Positions 45,784 through 56,954 of a stretch of DNA of 64,000 bases are shown here, one piece after another. Each line of letters starts with the position of its first letter. Position 1 is the stretch's first letter. Source of the DNA: Ectocarpus siliculosus. Its lineage: Eukaryota; Sar; Phaeophyceae; Ectocarpales; Ectocarpaceae. The notes below the pieces were generated by a model. The model saw only the letters and a list, made by a program, of their open reading frames with translations. It made no database searches and was not told the origin of the DNA. The position numbers and the translations under genes are program-made. The stretch is taken from NCBI GenBank assembly GCA_000310025.1, contig FN648480.1, forward strand, positions 136,324-200,323. Direction: 5' to 3'.

Positions 45784-47016
45784 TCAGACGAAGCCCAGGA
45801 CCGTGCGAAACACGCCTTCCGGCTCAAGGCCTACTAGCAACGCCACCAGTCCCTTCAAGCCCGGGTTCTCGTCATCGATTTCAGTCCCATTCCAGCCGCC
45901 ACTCGCCGCCTCAGGCTCGCCGTGCCCAGCCCCCTTCGATCGTTTACCCTTTGCCACCTTCCCACTTTTCCCGTCTCGACCGTCTCCTCCAGCAGTATTT
46001 GAACCAGCGCCGCCCTCATCGCGTGTTTCGCAGTTGGCTCTCCCCGCCATCGAAGTGCGCGATCGAAGCATGACGAGCCAGCACCGGCGACGCCAAGCCC
46101 TGTCTGCCGGAGCCCGCGCCAGTAGCAGCTGAGCGCGATCGATGTCATCTTGAAAACAGTCCCCGGAATACGGCGTACGGAGATAGTCAGTGGGAGTCCG
46201 ACCACGGTTACACACGGCCTGTTCATCCGCCCCTCGTCGCAGCAAAAGTTCGATGGCCTCCTCCAGGCCACCACGCTGTCCACGGCAAACCAAGTGCAGT
46301 AGCGTACGCCCGCGGGCATCACGCACCTCAGCGTTAGCTCCGTGCTCCATCAGGGTAATAATGGTGTTGCTTTGGCTCTCCTCCGCGGCAGAGCACAGAG
46401 GCGTGTACCCGTCAGTAGTGGTTATCATTTCGATGTCACTCCCTGCTTCGAGGAGTTCATCGATAACCCTCGCTTGACCACTTGCAGCTGCGTGGTGCAA
46501 CGCTGACATGCCATCCTTTTCGTCGATAGCGTTCACATCCGCTCCATGCGCGAGGATGGCTTTCAGAATGCCAACGTGACCCTCCGCAGTGGCCTTATCC
46601 AGCGCCGAGTATCCTTCAGAGTTGCGAATGTTTGGGTCGGCATTGGCGGCCAAAAGAGCATCCACAACGGTCAGGTAGCCTTCCTGTGCCGCAAGTATTA
46701 GGGCCGAATTGCCATCATCGCCGTCAAGACCATTCTCTTTTGCCCCACTGGCCAAGAGGGTACTCACCACCTCCTCCCTTCCAGACCTCGCAGCGAAGTG
46801 CAGCGGAGTGCATCCCTCATCATCAATCGTATTTGCCCTCGCCCCGCCCATTAGCAGGCCATGGACAACATCTTGATTGCCGCTGGCGGCAGCGTACTGC
46901 AGCGGAACCCGGAGCCATTCGGTCCACTGACTCCATGTTGCTCGTTCGGCCATCATTCCGAAGATGTCGCCTGCAAGCCCTTCCAGGCGCTTTCGCTTGG
47001 CGTACCTCGCGCTCAT
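45784..47016 (-). CDS. Ankyrin-repeat protein of a brown-algal family, intronless
   Basis: ATG 47014-47016 opens a 410-residue frame beginning MSARYAKRKRLEGLAGD; upstream in-frame sequence lacks coding bias. About seven ankyrin repeats follow from residue ~40 to ~300, with clear consensus pieces (TPLHFAARSGREEVVSTLL, SALDKATAEGHVGILKAIL, RTLLHLVC). Such repeats bind partner proteins. The C-terminal part has a basic segment RAWRRRCWLVMLRSR, a Gly/Lys-rich linker and an end segment GLVALLVGLEPEGVFRTVLG. From memory, this exact layout is a large multigene family in Ectocarpus; no enzymatic domain is present and the role is unknown. The single exon contrasts with the intron-rich neighbours and suggests spread by retroposition or local duplication. 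Confidence 0.88.
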   Translation of the reverse strand: MSARYAKRKRLEGLAGDIFGMMAERATWSQWTEWLRVPLQYAAASGNQDVVHGLLMGGARANTIDDEGCTPLHFAARSGREEVVSTLLASGAKENGLDGDDGNSALILAAQEGYLTVVDALLAANADPNIRNSEGYSALDKATAEGHVGILKAILAHGADVNAIDEKDGMSALHHAAASGQARVIDELLEAGSDIEMITTTDGYTPLCSAAEESQSNTIITLMEHGANAEVRDARGRTLLHLVCRGQRGGLEEAIELLLRRGADEQAVCNRGRTPTDYLRTPYSGDCFQDDIDRAQLLLARAPADRAWRRRCWLVMLRSRTSMAGRANCETRDEGGAGSNTAGGDGRDGKSGKVAKGKRSKGAGHGEPEAASGGWNGTEIDDENPGLKGLVALLVGLEPEGVFRTVLGFV

Positions 47017-47439
47017 ACTAAGGTGCACCCCCTGCCCAAATTTGAATGAATGGGAGATCGGCCATTTTGCCGGACATGCACAGATCAGATTAAACAGCAG
47101 TAGTGCCGTGCCGAGGGAACGCCGCGAACGAAGAGTAACTGATGCGGATGGATGTAGGTTGTGCAACAGTGCTTCGATCGGTATATAGGCAGCGTTCTGC
47201 CTTGTGGCTACTCTGTGTCTCGCGTTATGTTGCGCCGTAGACGAAACTACTGTACACGAAGTCTCGGAAGGTGATTTTGGGCCTTGCGCAAATTTGTTCA
47301 CTTCTTCCAGTCTACAAGTTACAGAAGACTCCGTCCGGCATACTGGTGTGTACGTACACAACAAGCTCCACGAGACTGCATGTACCTTCTACACATACAT
47401 GTAGCAAGAGATAATAACGAAAAAAACTGCAGGTTACAC

Positions 47440-48185
47440 CGACCTGTGGTTTGGCCGTGTGCTCTAACGCCGACGTACGCTAGCGCGTGACCACAGCAAG
47501 AAGATGGACAGCAAGAAGATGGTGTGTGCCCAGCATGACACCCCCACCCCGCGCACCAGCCGCCAAAAAGGGGCTCCGCAAACTGAAAGCAAGTGCTGGG
47601 TGCATGTATCCTCGACGTACCAGGTCGTATCAAAAGCAGCGCCACATTCTATACATATAACACGTGACATAACGGAGAGCTTCTCCCCGATAGTTCTGTC
47701 GTCGACCCAGTAGAAAACTACGGGGGATGTGTTCAAGAAGATGGACAGCAAGAAGATGGTGTGTGACCAGCATGACACCCCCACCCCGCGCACCAGCCGC
47801 CAAGAAGGGGCTCCGCAAACTGAAAGCAAGTGCTGGGTGCATGTATCCTCGACGTACCAGGTCGTATCAAAAGCAGCGCCACATTCTATACATATAACAC
47901 ATGACACAACGGAGAGCTTCTCCCCGATAGTTCTGTCGTCGACCCAGTAGAAAACTACGGGGGATGTGTTAAGAATGTATCCGCCTACACATTTGCTTTT
48001 GTTCTTAGCACCAACTGGCATCACTGATAACTCACCTGTAAAGCTTACACAAACAAACTCAAAATAAGCCCAGTCTCCAGTTGGTTTCAATCCACTTACT
48101 GAAAAGAGTTCACCACATCCCTTTCGACTGAGGTTATATCTCGAACGGGTAATCTTTCTGTGAGGTTATGCTTACTTTCTAAAAA
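47440..48185. repeat. Repeat block with a 234-bp tandem duplication
   Basis: Two copies of a 234-bp unit (about 47497-47730 and 47731-47964) stand head to tail and are nearly identical. On the minus strand an open frame (47464-48090, 208 codons) runs through both because 234 is a multiple of three. Each unit reads VVFYWVDDRTIGEKLSV, CIECGAAFDTTWYVEDTC and a hydrophobic HTIFLLSIFL. Flanking parts also occur near 49640-49700 (ACCTGTG.TTTGGC.GTGTG.TCTA) and 59230-59400 (CTTAGCACCA..GCATCACTG and CCTTTCGACTG.GGTT.TA), so the block belongs to a dispersed family. Whether the frame is expressed is unknown. Confidence 0.65.
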
Positions 48186-48274
48186 GCAGCTGTTGAACCC
48201 CGCTTCTTACAATTGTGATATAACCTCTTGTAACTAACTGCGCACAAGAACAAGCTTCCTCGACACCTAAGATC

Positions 48275-49290
48275 CTTCTTTATGGAAACAGAATCTTGCA
48301 AATATATCTTGGCACTTTGACCCAAGATTTGCTCACAATATATCTCCACCAAGATTTGCAGTATCGCGATTTATGGGGGAAATAAGTTGAATGTTGAAAA
48401 AGTGGCGTGTTGTTCCTCTCTTCTGCTTGAAGTTGATAAAGGCGCAACGGCCACTGGTTCACAGAAAATGTCCACGGTGTGGCGAAAAGTGAGCATGACG
48501 CAGTTGTAGAAGGGGCGTCCCTCCCCCAGCTGCATTGCCTCCCCACCTGGGGTGCAAAATAGAAGCCGTTGCCCACGAGCTCATATCAAGCGGAGAAACA
48601 AAATTGTTCCATGCTGTCCAACTGACAACAAAGTGCACCAACCCGAAGCCGATTACACCCGTGCACGTATCTCACTATGTAGCAGGCGTACCGAGGTCAA
48701 ACCTCCGGCGCTGTCATCTACACTCACGGATCTGGCTCGGGTCCAAACGATTGGGTGTGGGGTGATTCGATGAAGAGATAGAAGCGTCGCACACGACAGA
48801 GCTGTGTTGGCAAAACGTTTCTCCTCCTCTATTTTTCTACTTCAAAATAGAGTACTCTTTGAACGGTCCCTCGACAGACTGGTGATGACGCACGTGGAAC
48901 GAGCCAGGGCAAATACGCATTTTTTTGCGCGCCTTGGTCGTTTTCGTTCGCTGTCGGTGCCCGTGGCACCGACACAGTGACGCTAGGGTGCGCTTGAGAC
49001 CCTTGCGAGTGTGCCACGTGCAGATTTCATGGCGTTATGGACGATTAGGTTGACTGACCTTCGGTGATCGCGCCGCACCCAGGCAAGATGTGTTACGCCG
49101 CCTCAAGATTTGTCGGAAGGCTCGTTTCGACAGATCTTGGGCCAAGATTTGCTCGAAAGGGCAGATTTCGGGCTTCGAGAAATCTTGGCCAAGATATATC
49201 GGAAGATTTCGCTCCCATAAATCGTGAAACTGGCAGATCTTGGCCAAGATCACGATTTATCGACAAGATTTTATTCCCATAAATCGGGGT
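48275..49290. mobile_element. Non-autonomous element with inverted ends and CCAAGAT motifs
   Basis: The left end (TTTATGGAAACAGAATCTTG, from 48281) resembles the reverse complement of the right end (ATCTTGTCGATAAA and TTTATGGGAATAAAATCTTG, near 49255-49285). Both flanks are packed with the palindrome-like TCTTGGCCAAGAT and its variants: near 48305, 48330 and 48350 on the left, and at 49135, 49185, 49230 and 49245 on the right. Such subterminal motif clusters are typical of cut-and-paste DNA transposons, where transposase binds them. The interior (48400-49050) has no transposase frame, so this would be a MITE-like or deleted derivative. No target-site duplication could be fixed. Confidence 0.5.
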
Positions 49291-49394
49291 CTAATCGGGG
49301 TCTAGTCTAACCCCCCAGAGACGCTGAGGGGGGGGCGGGGTACACTAAAACCAAGTAAAAAAATGTTCTTTTTTTAACGTTGCTCGCAATTACG

Positions 49395-49720
49395 TACACG
49401 ACACCACTGATTTTAATTGTATTCGACCTCTGTAGGGGTGAGGTGTCGCTTTCACTTTTCTGTGTGCGCCCCGGGGTTGTAAAACGAAGAAATTGGCTTC
49501 CGTAAATAATACCCCTTACAAGCTGCCCTGCACAGCACAGCAGTGAATGCGAGAGGTTCGGAGAAAGCGTGTCCTAGGGGTACGCTACATACAGCAGCAG
49601 AGAGAGAGTATAGACCAGGACCTCTGCATGTTACGCTGACCTGTGCTTTGGCAGTGTGTTCTACTGCCGAGGTGCCTTCGCGCGTGACGAGGGAAGATGG
49701 AGGGGGAGCAGGAAGTGAGT
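49395..49720. repeat. Partial copy of the 47440-48185 repeat family
   Basis: The part around 49630-49700 (GTTACGCTGACCTGTGCTTTGGCAG..TTCGCGCGTGACGAGGGAAGATGG) aligns with 47432-47510 on the same strand. The tandem 234-bp unit is missing. It lies just upstream of the kinase start. Confidence 0.45.
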
Positions 49721-49860
49721 GAACACGCCGTGGTACCGCAAGGACCGGTGCGGTGTGGTACCGTTGGTACCGCAAGAAGGGGGCTTCAATAACTGAATAC
49801 CTCCACTTCATGATGTATGCGCTCACAACATCAGGAGGGCCCCCGTCCTTCCTGTTTGTT

Positions 49861-52800
49861 ATGGCTGTCACCGCCGAAGGAAGCGAGACGCGGCAGCAGA
49901 ACATGTGGGGCGTGTTGGGCAATGCTAGCCTGGATGAATCCGCTAAGGTTCCTCGCCAGCAGCAGCAGCAGCAGAGGAAAAAGCAAGCTGCGACACTATC
50001 TGGAACAACAAGCGCAGCATCTCAGCATGCAAAGCCCACAGGGAAGAAATTGGGAGTCCCAATCCAAACAGCAGTTGCGAAAGCAATATGCGGCGAGTAC
50101 CGCATCATCGGGACCATGAGGAAAGGTGCTACTGGGTATCTATATTCGGCTGTTACTACGCTTCAGGCTGAAGATGAAGATAAGAAGAGTGCGGCTGGTA
50201 TCGGGAGCGCAGGAAGAGGTGTTGTGTTGAAGGTGGAGGAATGTGCTGCGCCGAAGCGCCAGATGCAGACCGAGTGGGCGGTGAGTTTTTCGCGCGGGGA
50301 AACCTAAATAGTCGACGACTGCTCGTAGACTGCACATCCATGCAGTCTACAGTCTACTCTGCAATACATACACAGATACAGTAGATGCTGGCGCAAGGGT
50401 TATCCGCCCGTTATTCCAACGTCGTAGAAGATTATCCGGGGACAACATCTGAAGGACATAACCCGCGCAATCCTGGTTCTACAATGCTTGCAGCATCGAG
50501 CAGAATACTATTTGCTCCGGAGTCATGGTAATTTGCGAATTTGCGAATCACCCCAATCGCACAAGATACTGTGTCGTGCAAGATTCCCGGGCAAATGTAC
50601 TGCTGTGGATATGCTCACACGGCAGCGGGCCCATAGTTCAGGAAGTCGGGTCGAGGCTATCATATGTACTCTTGTTTTGGAGCGAAGAACGAGCCCGAGT
50701 TACCTAATTCGAAATTGGGTTTGTCTATGTAGTTCTACAGCAACACTTATTTCTTACCAAGAACACGACACACAATCACGCGGCCTTGACGATGCGCGGT
50801 GTGGCCAACATCGGCTGCTGTGGCCCTTCCTGACTCCCGCCCTCCTCCATATCCACCTCTACAGTAGGAGTACCCTCGTCCCAACGGCCGGGGCTCAATC
50901 CATGCTATACGACTCCAATGGCAACTGCAAGCTACGTGTGCTCCCATCAAAGTGTAGCATGACGCGGCCGTCACAGTTGTACTGCTGTAACGGCGAACTT
51001 GAAGTTGATTGGCCTACTAGCGATGACCACGCTGAACCATGAACTAACCCAATCAAAGTTTCACAAGCCGCCCGCTTCACTACGGGCTGACGAAGGGCCG
51101 GCGGTCGAGAACGCTGGAGCCGAAACTAGTTAAGGCATATTCATCCTTGGAGCTATTAAACATTCGGACAGCGGTGTTACCTGTGTTTTGAGCGACGGCC
51201 GAAAGAGGGCACGCACTCTGCTCGACCGACCACTGCAGGATAGAACACGTCTGGATGCTCCACGAAGAGGCCAGCACGATACCCTACCCACACACGGCCC
51301 GTCTTAGGGAGGATACACCCCACCATGGCTTGAGGTCCAGGCCACACCCTCCTTTGACAACCCTATGCCATCTCCTGTGTGGGACCTTGAGCTCTCGCCT
51401 TACACGTAAAAGATTCACCAGACTTCCACGCTAAGATGTGCAAGCTCGATTAAGAGTCGTTTTCCGTGACTGTCGTGATGCTGCGCTACAATATCCAGTA
51501 CGTTGTACTCTTCGTGGGGATGCTTGCCAAGTCACCCAATGCCGTCACTTCCACCCGCACGAACTACACGCACGGCAGGTCTACAGAGCGCTCGAGAAGC
51601 AGCGCCTCGCCACGGAAGGCTCTACCGAACCCCTCCCGCCGCGTGCTACGGGAGGATTCCCACAAGCCGAGTTTTTTACGTCCACAATGCCCCAGCTCCC
51701 ACCCCATCTAGCCTCTTCGTCCCAATACGATGTCGGCGACGGCGCAGCGGGAGGTGTTGGTAGTGGTGGAGGCGGTGGCGGCGGGGTTCACGACGTTTTA
51801 GTGGACAGCGCTCTGGAGGCAGGATGCGCGGTTAACGTTTTGGCGATGGAGCGACTGGGGGATAATCTGATGTCTTTATCCCAGGTAGGGGTGATGATGG
51901 ATGTGGTAGATGGTCGCATGTGCTTGGTGTGACGCGGCGAGGGGGAAGAATTCATGGTTCGGCTCTGGTCCAGCAATATCATTCTGCTTGGAAGATGCAG
52001 GGCAATGAACTCGGAATAAAGCCCTGTTTTGCTGCTTTTTGGCGGCGGAGTAACGGGCGCTAGATGTAGTTTGATGTTGGTGGGGGCCTGTTTTGCTGCT
52101 TTCTGGCGGCGGAGTAACGGGCGCTAGATGTAGTTTGATGTTGGTGGGGGTTGCCTTTCCAAGGCGTACACGGGTAGAAAGTTGAACGGCAATAGCGATG
52201 AGCCTGTTGCGCTCGTGAAAAAAATTGATTCCGCATGCTCTTGGCGAGAACCAGTGGATCGAAGCTCAGCCCGCAAGTCATTTCTCCTAACGAACGGTGC
52301 AGTTGTATGCCTCGACGAGTAATTGTAGACAATACTTGAATCAAGCAAGCGCTGCTTGGTATTATCACGCCCACGGTGGGCTGACTTTGTTGCACACAGC
52401 ATCAAATGTTTACCGAATCACCAGAACCAAAATATGTCTATGCAGCCGTGCGGAGGCCGTTGTGCTCGGGACCTGCCCGTGTATGCTGTAGTACACGGAG
52501 GATGTTCCTCGAACACGGATGTCATTTGTGTTTTTGCCTGTCTGCAGTCGCGTGAAAGCGCCCCTCTGCGCCTTGTCGACCTCGCGTGACATGCAGGGTT
52601 GCCGCGGCGGGCACTTCTCGCTCGAAACGACCTTGCGCCTGGGTGCGCAGATGGTGGGCCTCCTCCGGATGCTACATAGCACGGGATACGTGCACCGTGA
52701 CATCAAACCAGAGAACTTTTGTGTGGTGAGGACCGGACCATCGGTAGACTCACGAAATCATGAGCGCGTTATTGAAATGTTCGGGGACGCAATTTTCTTT

Positions 52801-55800
52801 TTCCACTGCATCTGCTGTCATTGCCGTCGTTCACCGCAACCCCCGATCCTGATTCTTACCCTCTCGGAATTGCAGCCATTTTTTTCGCGAACACGTGGAT
52901 GTACATCAGGTTCAGTGTTTCGTACAGGATTGTCGCACAGCATGTGCAGAACCGAGTTGTCGGGGATGCTGTTGTTTCAATATCGTGTCTCAAGGGCCGT
53001 AAATTCGTATGCACAGCTTGCCACGTGCCCACCCGGTCTATGCTTCTACCGTGTGTTGTGTCGCTGCTGGCCGCCCCAATACGATGCTTGTTTTTTGGCC
53101 CGCTGCAGGGCCCTGGGAAGCATGGCGATCGTATTTACTTGATAGATTATGGTCTTGCGTGCCTTGCCGGGGACGGCGAGGCTGTTGCAGCAGCAGGGGC
53201 AGAAAAAAAAACGATTTCAACGCCGAGCTCGGGTGCTGCAGCAGTAGCGACGACCGTGTGGGTCGACGTTGGTAAAGTGGACCCTACGCCTGTAACACCG
53301 ACCGGGGCATCAGCAAAAGCGGTGGCCTCCAAGCCGTCGATAGGCTCGACTAGAGTGAAGGGTGTCATGGACGCTGGTGCCGACTCGCCCGGAGACTCAA
53401 TTCCCCCTTCCCCTCATAAGAGAACAGAGAAAGATGGACGTCCGGCGACATGTCCTGGGGTGGACTTCAACTTGTCAGCTGGAGCGGGCGAGACGAAAGC
53501 ATCAGGAGCTGTGTCAGGGCGAGCGGATGAACAAGGAGGAGCCAGAATGGTAGACTCTCAAGCGGCCACAGACAAGGGTGACGGCGGCGGTGGCCCAATG
53601 TCGTCTTCAAATGCTAGTCAGGCATCGGTGGTGGCGGCGGCGTTGGAGGCACGAGGGACGAAACCACCTCCGCCGCCACCACCAAGCGGACAGACCACGG
53701 GTCTCGTCGGCAGCGTGAGATACCTCAGCGTGGCGGCACATTCGAGGGGGCGCCAGACTCGACGGTGCGACCTCGAAAGCCTGGCATACGTCTTGATCTA
53801 CCTCGTTCGGGTGAGTGCCAAACGCTCACAGCACGACATATCGACAGGGTCCCGGGGAAATGTATTCATTGATTCATTAATTGCATGTAAAGGAGTGTGT
53901 GGGCGGGTAAGTTGGCGCGCGGGGAGGGAGGTAGTACGCTTCTGCACTGGTAGGGCTGTGCAGCATGGCGGATAATTGCCGCCCCCTGTTGCTGGCATGA
54001 CGTGTTGGTCTTTGAGCTTGGCGTGGCGCGTATTGATTGTCACAGACGGTGGGTAGTTGGGCGTTCGGTCTCAGACAAAGACGCTGCCCGTGCGTAATGG
54101 TCGGCATGGGCTCATAATGACAGTAGTAAACACACGTTCAAGCAGACCTCCCAAACACATTTCCCTGTGTGACGTGTATCTTGATCTTTTCTGAGTGTAC
54201 TGTCTGTTTGTTGGAAGGTGAGGTTTCCTCTGCCGACCTTGCGAGGGCATGAACTTGCCCGAATATTGAAAGTGCATGCACATCTCTCTACGTTCCCCGC
54301 GTCCATTCTTATACACGCGACCGCTCTTGTCGCCTGCCGCAGGGAAAACTTCCGTGGCAAGGTCTGACAGCCAAGACGAGAGAAGCGCACATGGAAAAGA
54401 TCCGACAGTCCAAAACCGAAGAGGTGAGCCGCGAGATAGCGTTCCATCGTATTGTTATTTAGCGTTCAAGCGGTCATACTTCCAGAGCACACCGCAAGTA
54501 CGAACTCGCACATAGCGACGGGACCTTGGGGAAACCGTGTTATCACACGACTTGCGGTCGAAATTTTATGTGGGATTTCCTCGCCGGTTCAGTGGTCTCG
54601 ATGCCTCTGTCTTGTCAATTGAAACGAGACACGCCCAAGCGCCATCATAGTTCGCACAACATGGATCACAGAGCAACCCTTGCGGTGTGTTGTGAATCGT
54701 TCTGTAACCCCCACCCCGCGATTTGTTTGCCTTTTCTCGGCCGTCTCTCTCGCACCGTCCGTCCCCGGACACAACGTACGCCCCCAGACGGCGGAAACCT
54801 TGTGCAGAGGTCTTCCGGCCCTCGCCGAGTACCTAACGTACGTGAGAGGTCTCGAGCCAGGAGAGCCGGCAGACTACTCGCGCGCCGAGCTCATTTTCAC
54901 GGACGGCCTCCGGCGCCGAGGCTTCTCGGCCGATGTTCCCTTCGACTGGATGAAACAAAACCAAGCTCATCACCACCACCACCACCACCCCGCCAAGGCA
55001 ACGACAGCGGTAGCGAACGGTATGGTGCTCGGCGGCGCGGCTGGCAAGAGGACGCTGGACGCATCCGCGACCAGTTCGACACATCAACGCGGTTCTGCCG
55101 CGGGAGGAGATGTGGGCAGTACAGCCGGGGTTACCGCGTCAGATGCGAAGAAGCGGCCTAGGAGTGGTTCTGGTTCACTGCTGTCAGGGTCTGCTGCTGG
55201 CGGTGGCAGGGGGTTGATGCCCGCGGCAGCAATGTTTGATCTGTACGCGGATGTGCCCCCGCCGGAAGAAAAACCACCTGCCAGTGTCGAGACCCGCCAC
55301 GAAGGAAAAGGGGTGGCCGAAGATGTCAAACTGTCATATCCTAACGCTTCCTCGGGCAAGGGTAGTGCAGCGACGCTACTGGCAGCGTCAACGGAAGACC
55401 GAGGGGACCCGGGGTCCGCTCCCGTCGACATGAAGAAGGCTACCGTCAGACCAGAGCTAGCACCAAAGACGAGTGCTGGGCAAACGGCAGGAGGAGGCCC
55501 GGCAACAGAGGTTGGAGCTGTCGGGACTAGCCCGGCGGGTCGAGGTGCTAAGGGGGCGGCGGTGGATGTTTCGTTGGCCCTCGGGAAGCTTCGGCCTCAT
55601 CTTCAAGGGAGCCGTACCGGAAGCAAGAAGTTCCCGCGCGCTTGCGGCTTGCTCACGGACCTCCTGTGCGCCAAGCTTGGTCAAGAGAACGAGGAGATAT
55701 TCTTCGGCGTTATCTCGGACACCGTGGCGTATCGCGGAGGTTGTGCCAATAATCGCGACACGGCTGCGGGGGAGCACCTTTCGTTGCTGAGGGCAAATGG

Positions 55801-55918
55801 TGTCGTTGGGGAGGCCATCAGACGCCTGGTAGCTGCCGCGAGTTCTCGATCTTCGTGTTTTTCTGGGCAGCGGCGAGAGGCGGTGGAGTCTTGGGAAAAA
55901 GAGATGGCGAAGTGTTGA
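49861..55918 (+). CDS. CK1-family protein kinase with large insert and extended C-terminus
   Basis: Exons 49861-50280, 51579-51884, 52597-52725, 53109-53810, 54343-54423 and 54788-55918 are all joined in phase 0 and give 922 residues. Kinase landmarks: glycine loop GTMRKGATG (84-92), VVLKVE with the ATP lysine at 124, VLAMERLGDNLMSL before the hinge exon end, HRDIKPENF (275-283), IYLIDYGLA with DYG at 298-300, GSVRYLSVAAH (486-496), DLESLAYVLIYLVR and GKLPWQGL. These mark the casein kinase 1 / VRK / TTBK branch, a Ser/Thr kinase group. About 170 low-complexity residues are inserted after the DYG motif, and Gly-rich sequence (AAGGVGSGGGGGGG) precedes the hinge. The kinase ends near 605, followed by seven His (607-613), a long disordered linker and a conserved-looking helical tail (~804-922). 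The N-terminus has a short poly-Gln. All catalytic residues are present. Confidence 0.9.
52023..52150 (+). repeat. 64-bp tandem duplication in a kinase intron
   Basis: Two nearly identical 64-bp units (52023-52086 and 52087-52150, core GGCGGCGGAGTAACGGGCGC) stand head to tail in the intron between exons 51579-51884 and 52597-52725. One base differs in the T-rich part. It is a recent local duplication with no visible function. Confidence 0.9.
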
Positions 55919-56954
55919 TTATCTCCTCGAGAGGCGAAACTTTTTCATTCCGGTGTCTGGAGGGGTTGAAAAAGCTGTACTTGGCAGGAAGCTTCCCGCC
56001 TGTGTTTTTCATGGTGCAGAAGGGCAAGCGTTTCCGTGACACGAAGGCGATGTGAATGACTTTTTTCCCTTTGAAAGTCGACTTATGGGCTATTACGCTG
56101 TTATCGCCCTACGTTCACTCGCTCGCCCGATTCGTGGTCGAAGTCACTCGGTGGGGCAAAACGCTCGCGTTCGTCTACGCGACCGAAAGAGACGCAAGGG
56201 TGCAGCGTAGCGCGGGCCGCTGTGAAGAAGAATCAGCAACACGGTTGTTTTCTTAACATGGATGCAAGGGACCCACGATACTTCATGGTACAGCTCGGTC
56301 TGCCTCGTTGTGAAAGAGTACATCGTCTGGCTTTGAGTGGCTGAGAAACAGCAGTAGTTCCCACTGGAATAAAAAACGTTCTCAACGATACAGTACATGC
56401 ACCCAATGAACCCAGCTCGTCTAACTGGAGGCCAACGTATCAAGAGTCGAAGAAACCCGAGAAATAAGTAATTTATGACATTCAATCCGAGTCCCCATCA
56501 CATTTCAAACACCTCGCTCACAAGACCTCCGATGGGACAAGCTGCTCTTGGGATACACGGAGGCTCCGTCCACATGTCTTGCTGCTACGGTCTTATTTGT
56601 ATACGACGCGAGGTTCGTTGCGAGTCACCGGGGATGACGGCTGGGAGGAAGCTGTACGATGTTAACACAAATGGTCAGTTGGTGGTGTCGCCCGCAGAGA
56701 GGATGCATGCTAACTTGGCATCTTCACTAGATGTGTACACCCAGAGAGTACTCCTGTACCGACGGCGGCGTCTTGGGGCTGTGCGGCGTCGGAGGGGGGG
56801 TCAACGACTGTGAAGATCAAACATTCGTACGATACACCCCCCCCCCGCATTTAAACTGGCGGCCTGGCCCCCCTGTTACCCGCTTGGGTTGCCACGGCAC
56901 CAGCTGCAGCAGCCATCCTTCTCCGCAGAACCCACGCTGCTGTGTAGAGCACAC
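55919..56954. other. Intergenic stretch between the kinase and E1 genes
   Basis: No frame here is convincing. The plus frame 56475-56813 has no recognisable domain and ends in an Arg-rich, low-complexity part. The kinase 3' untranslated end and the E1 promoter share this ~1 kb. A poly-C run stands at 56838-56847. Confidence 0.45.
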
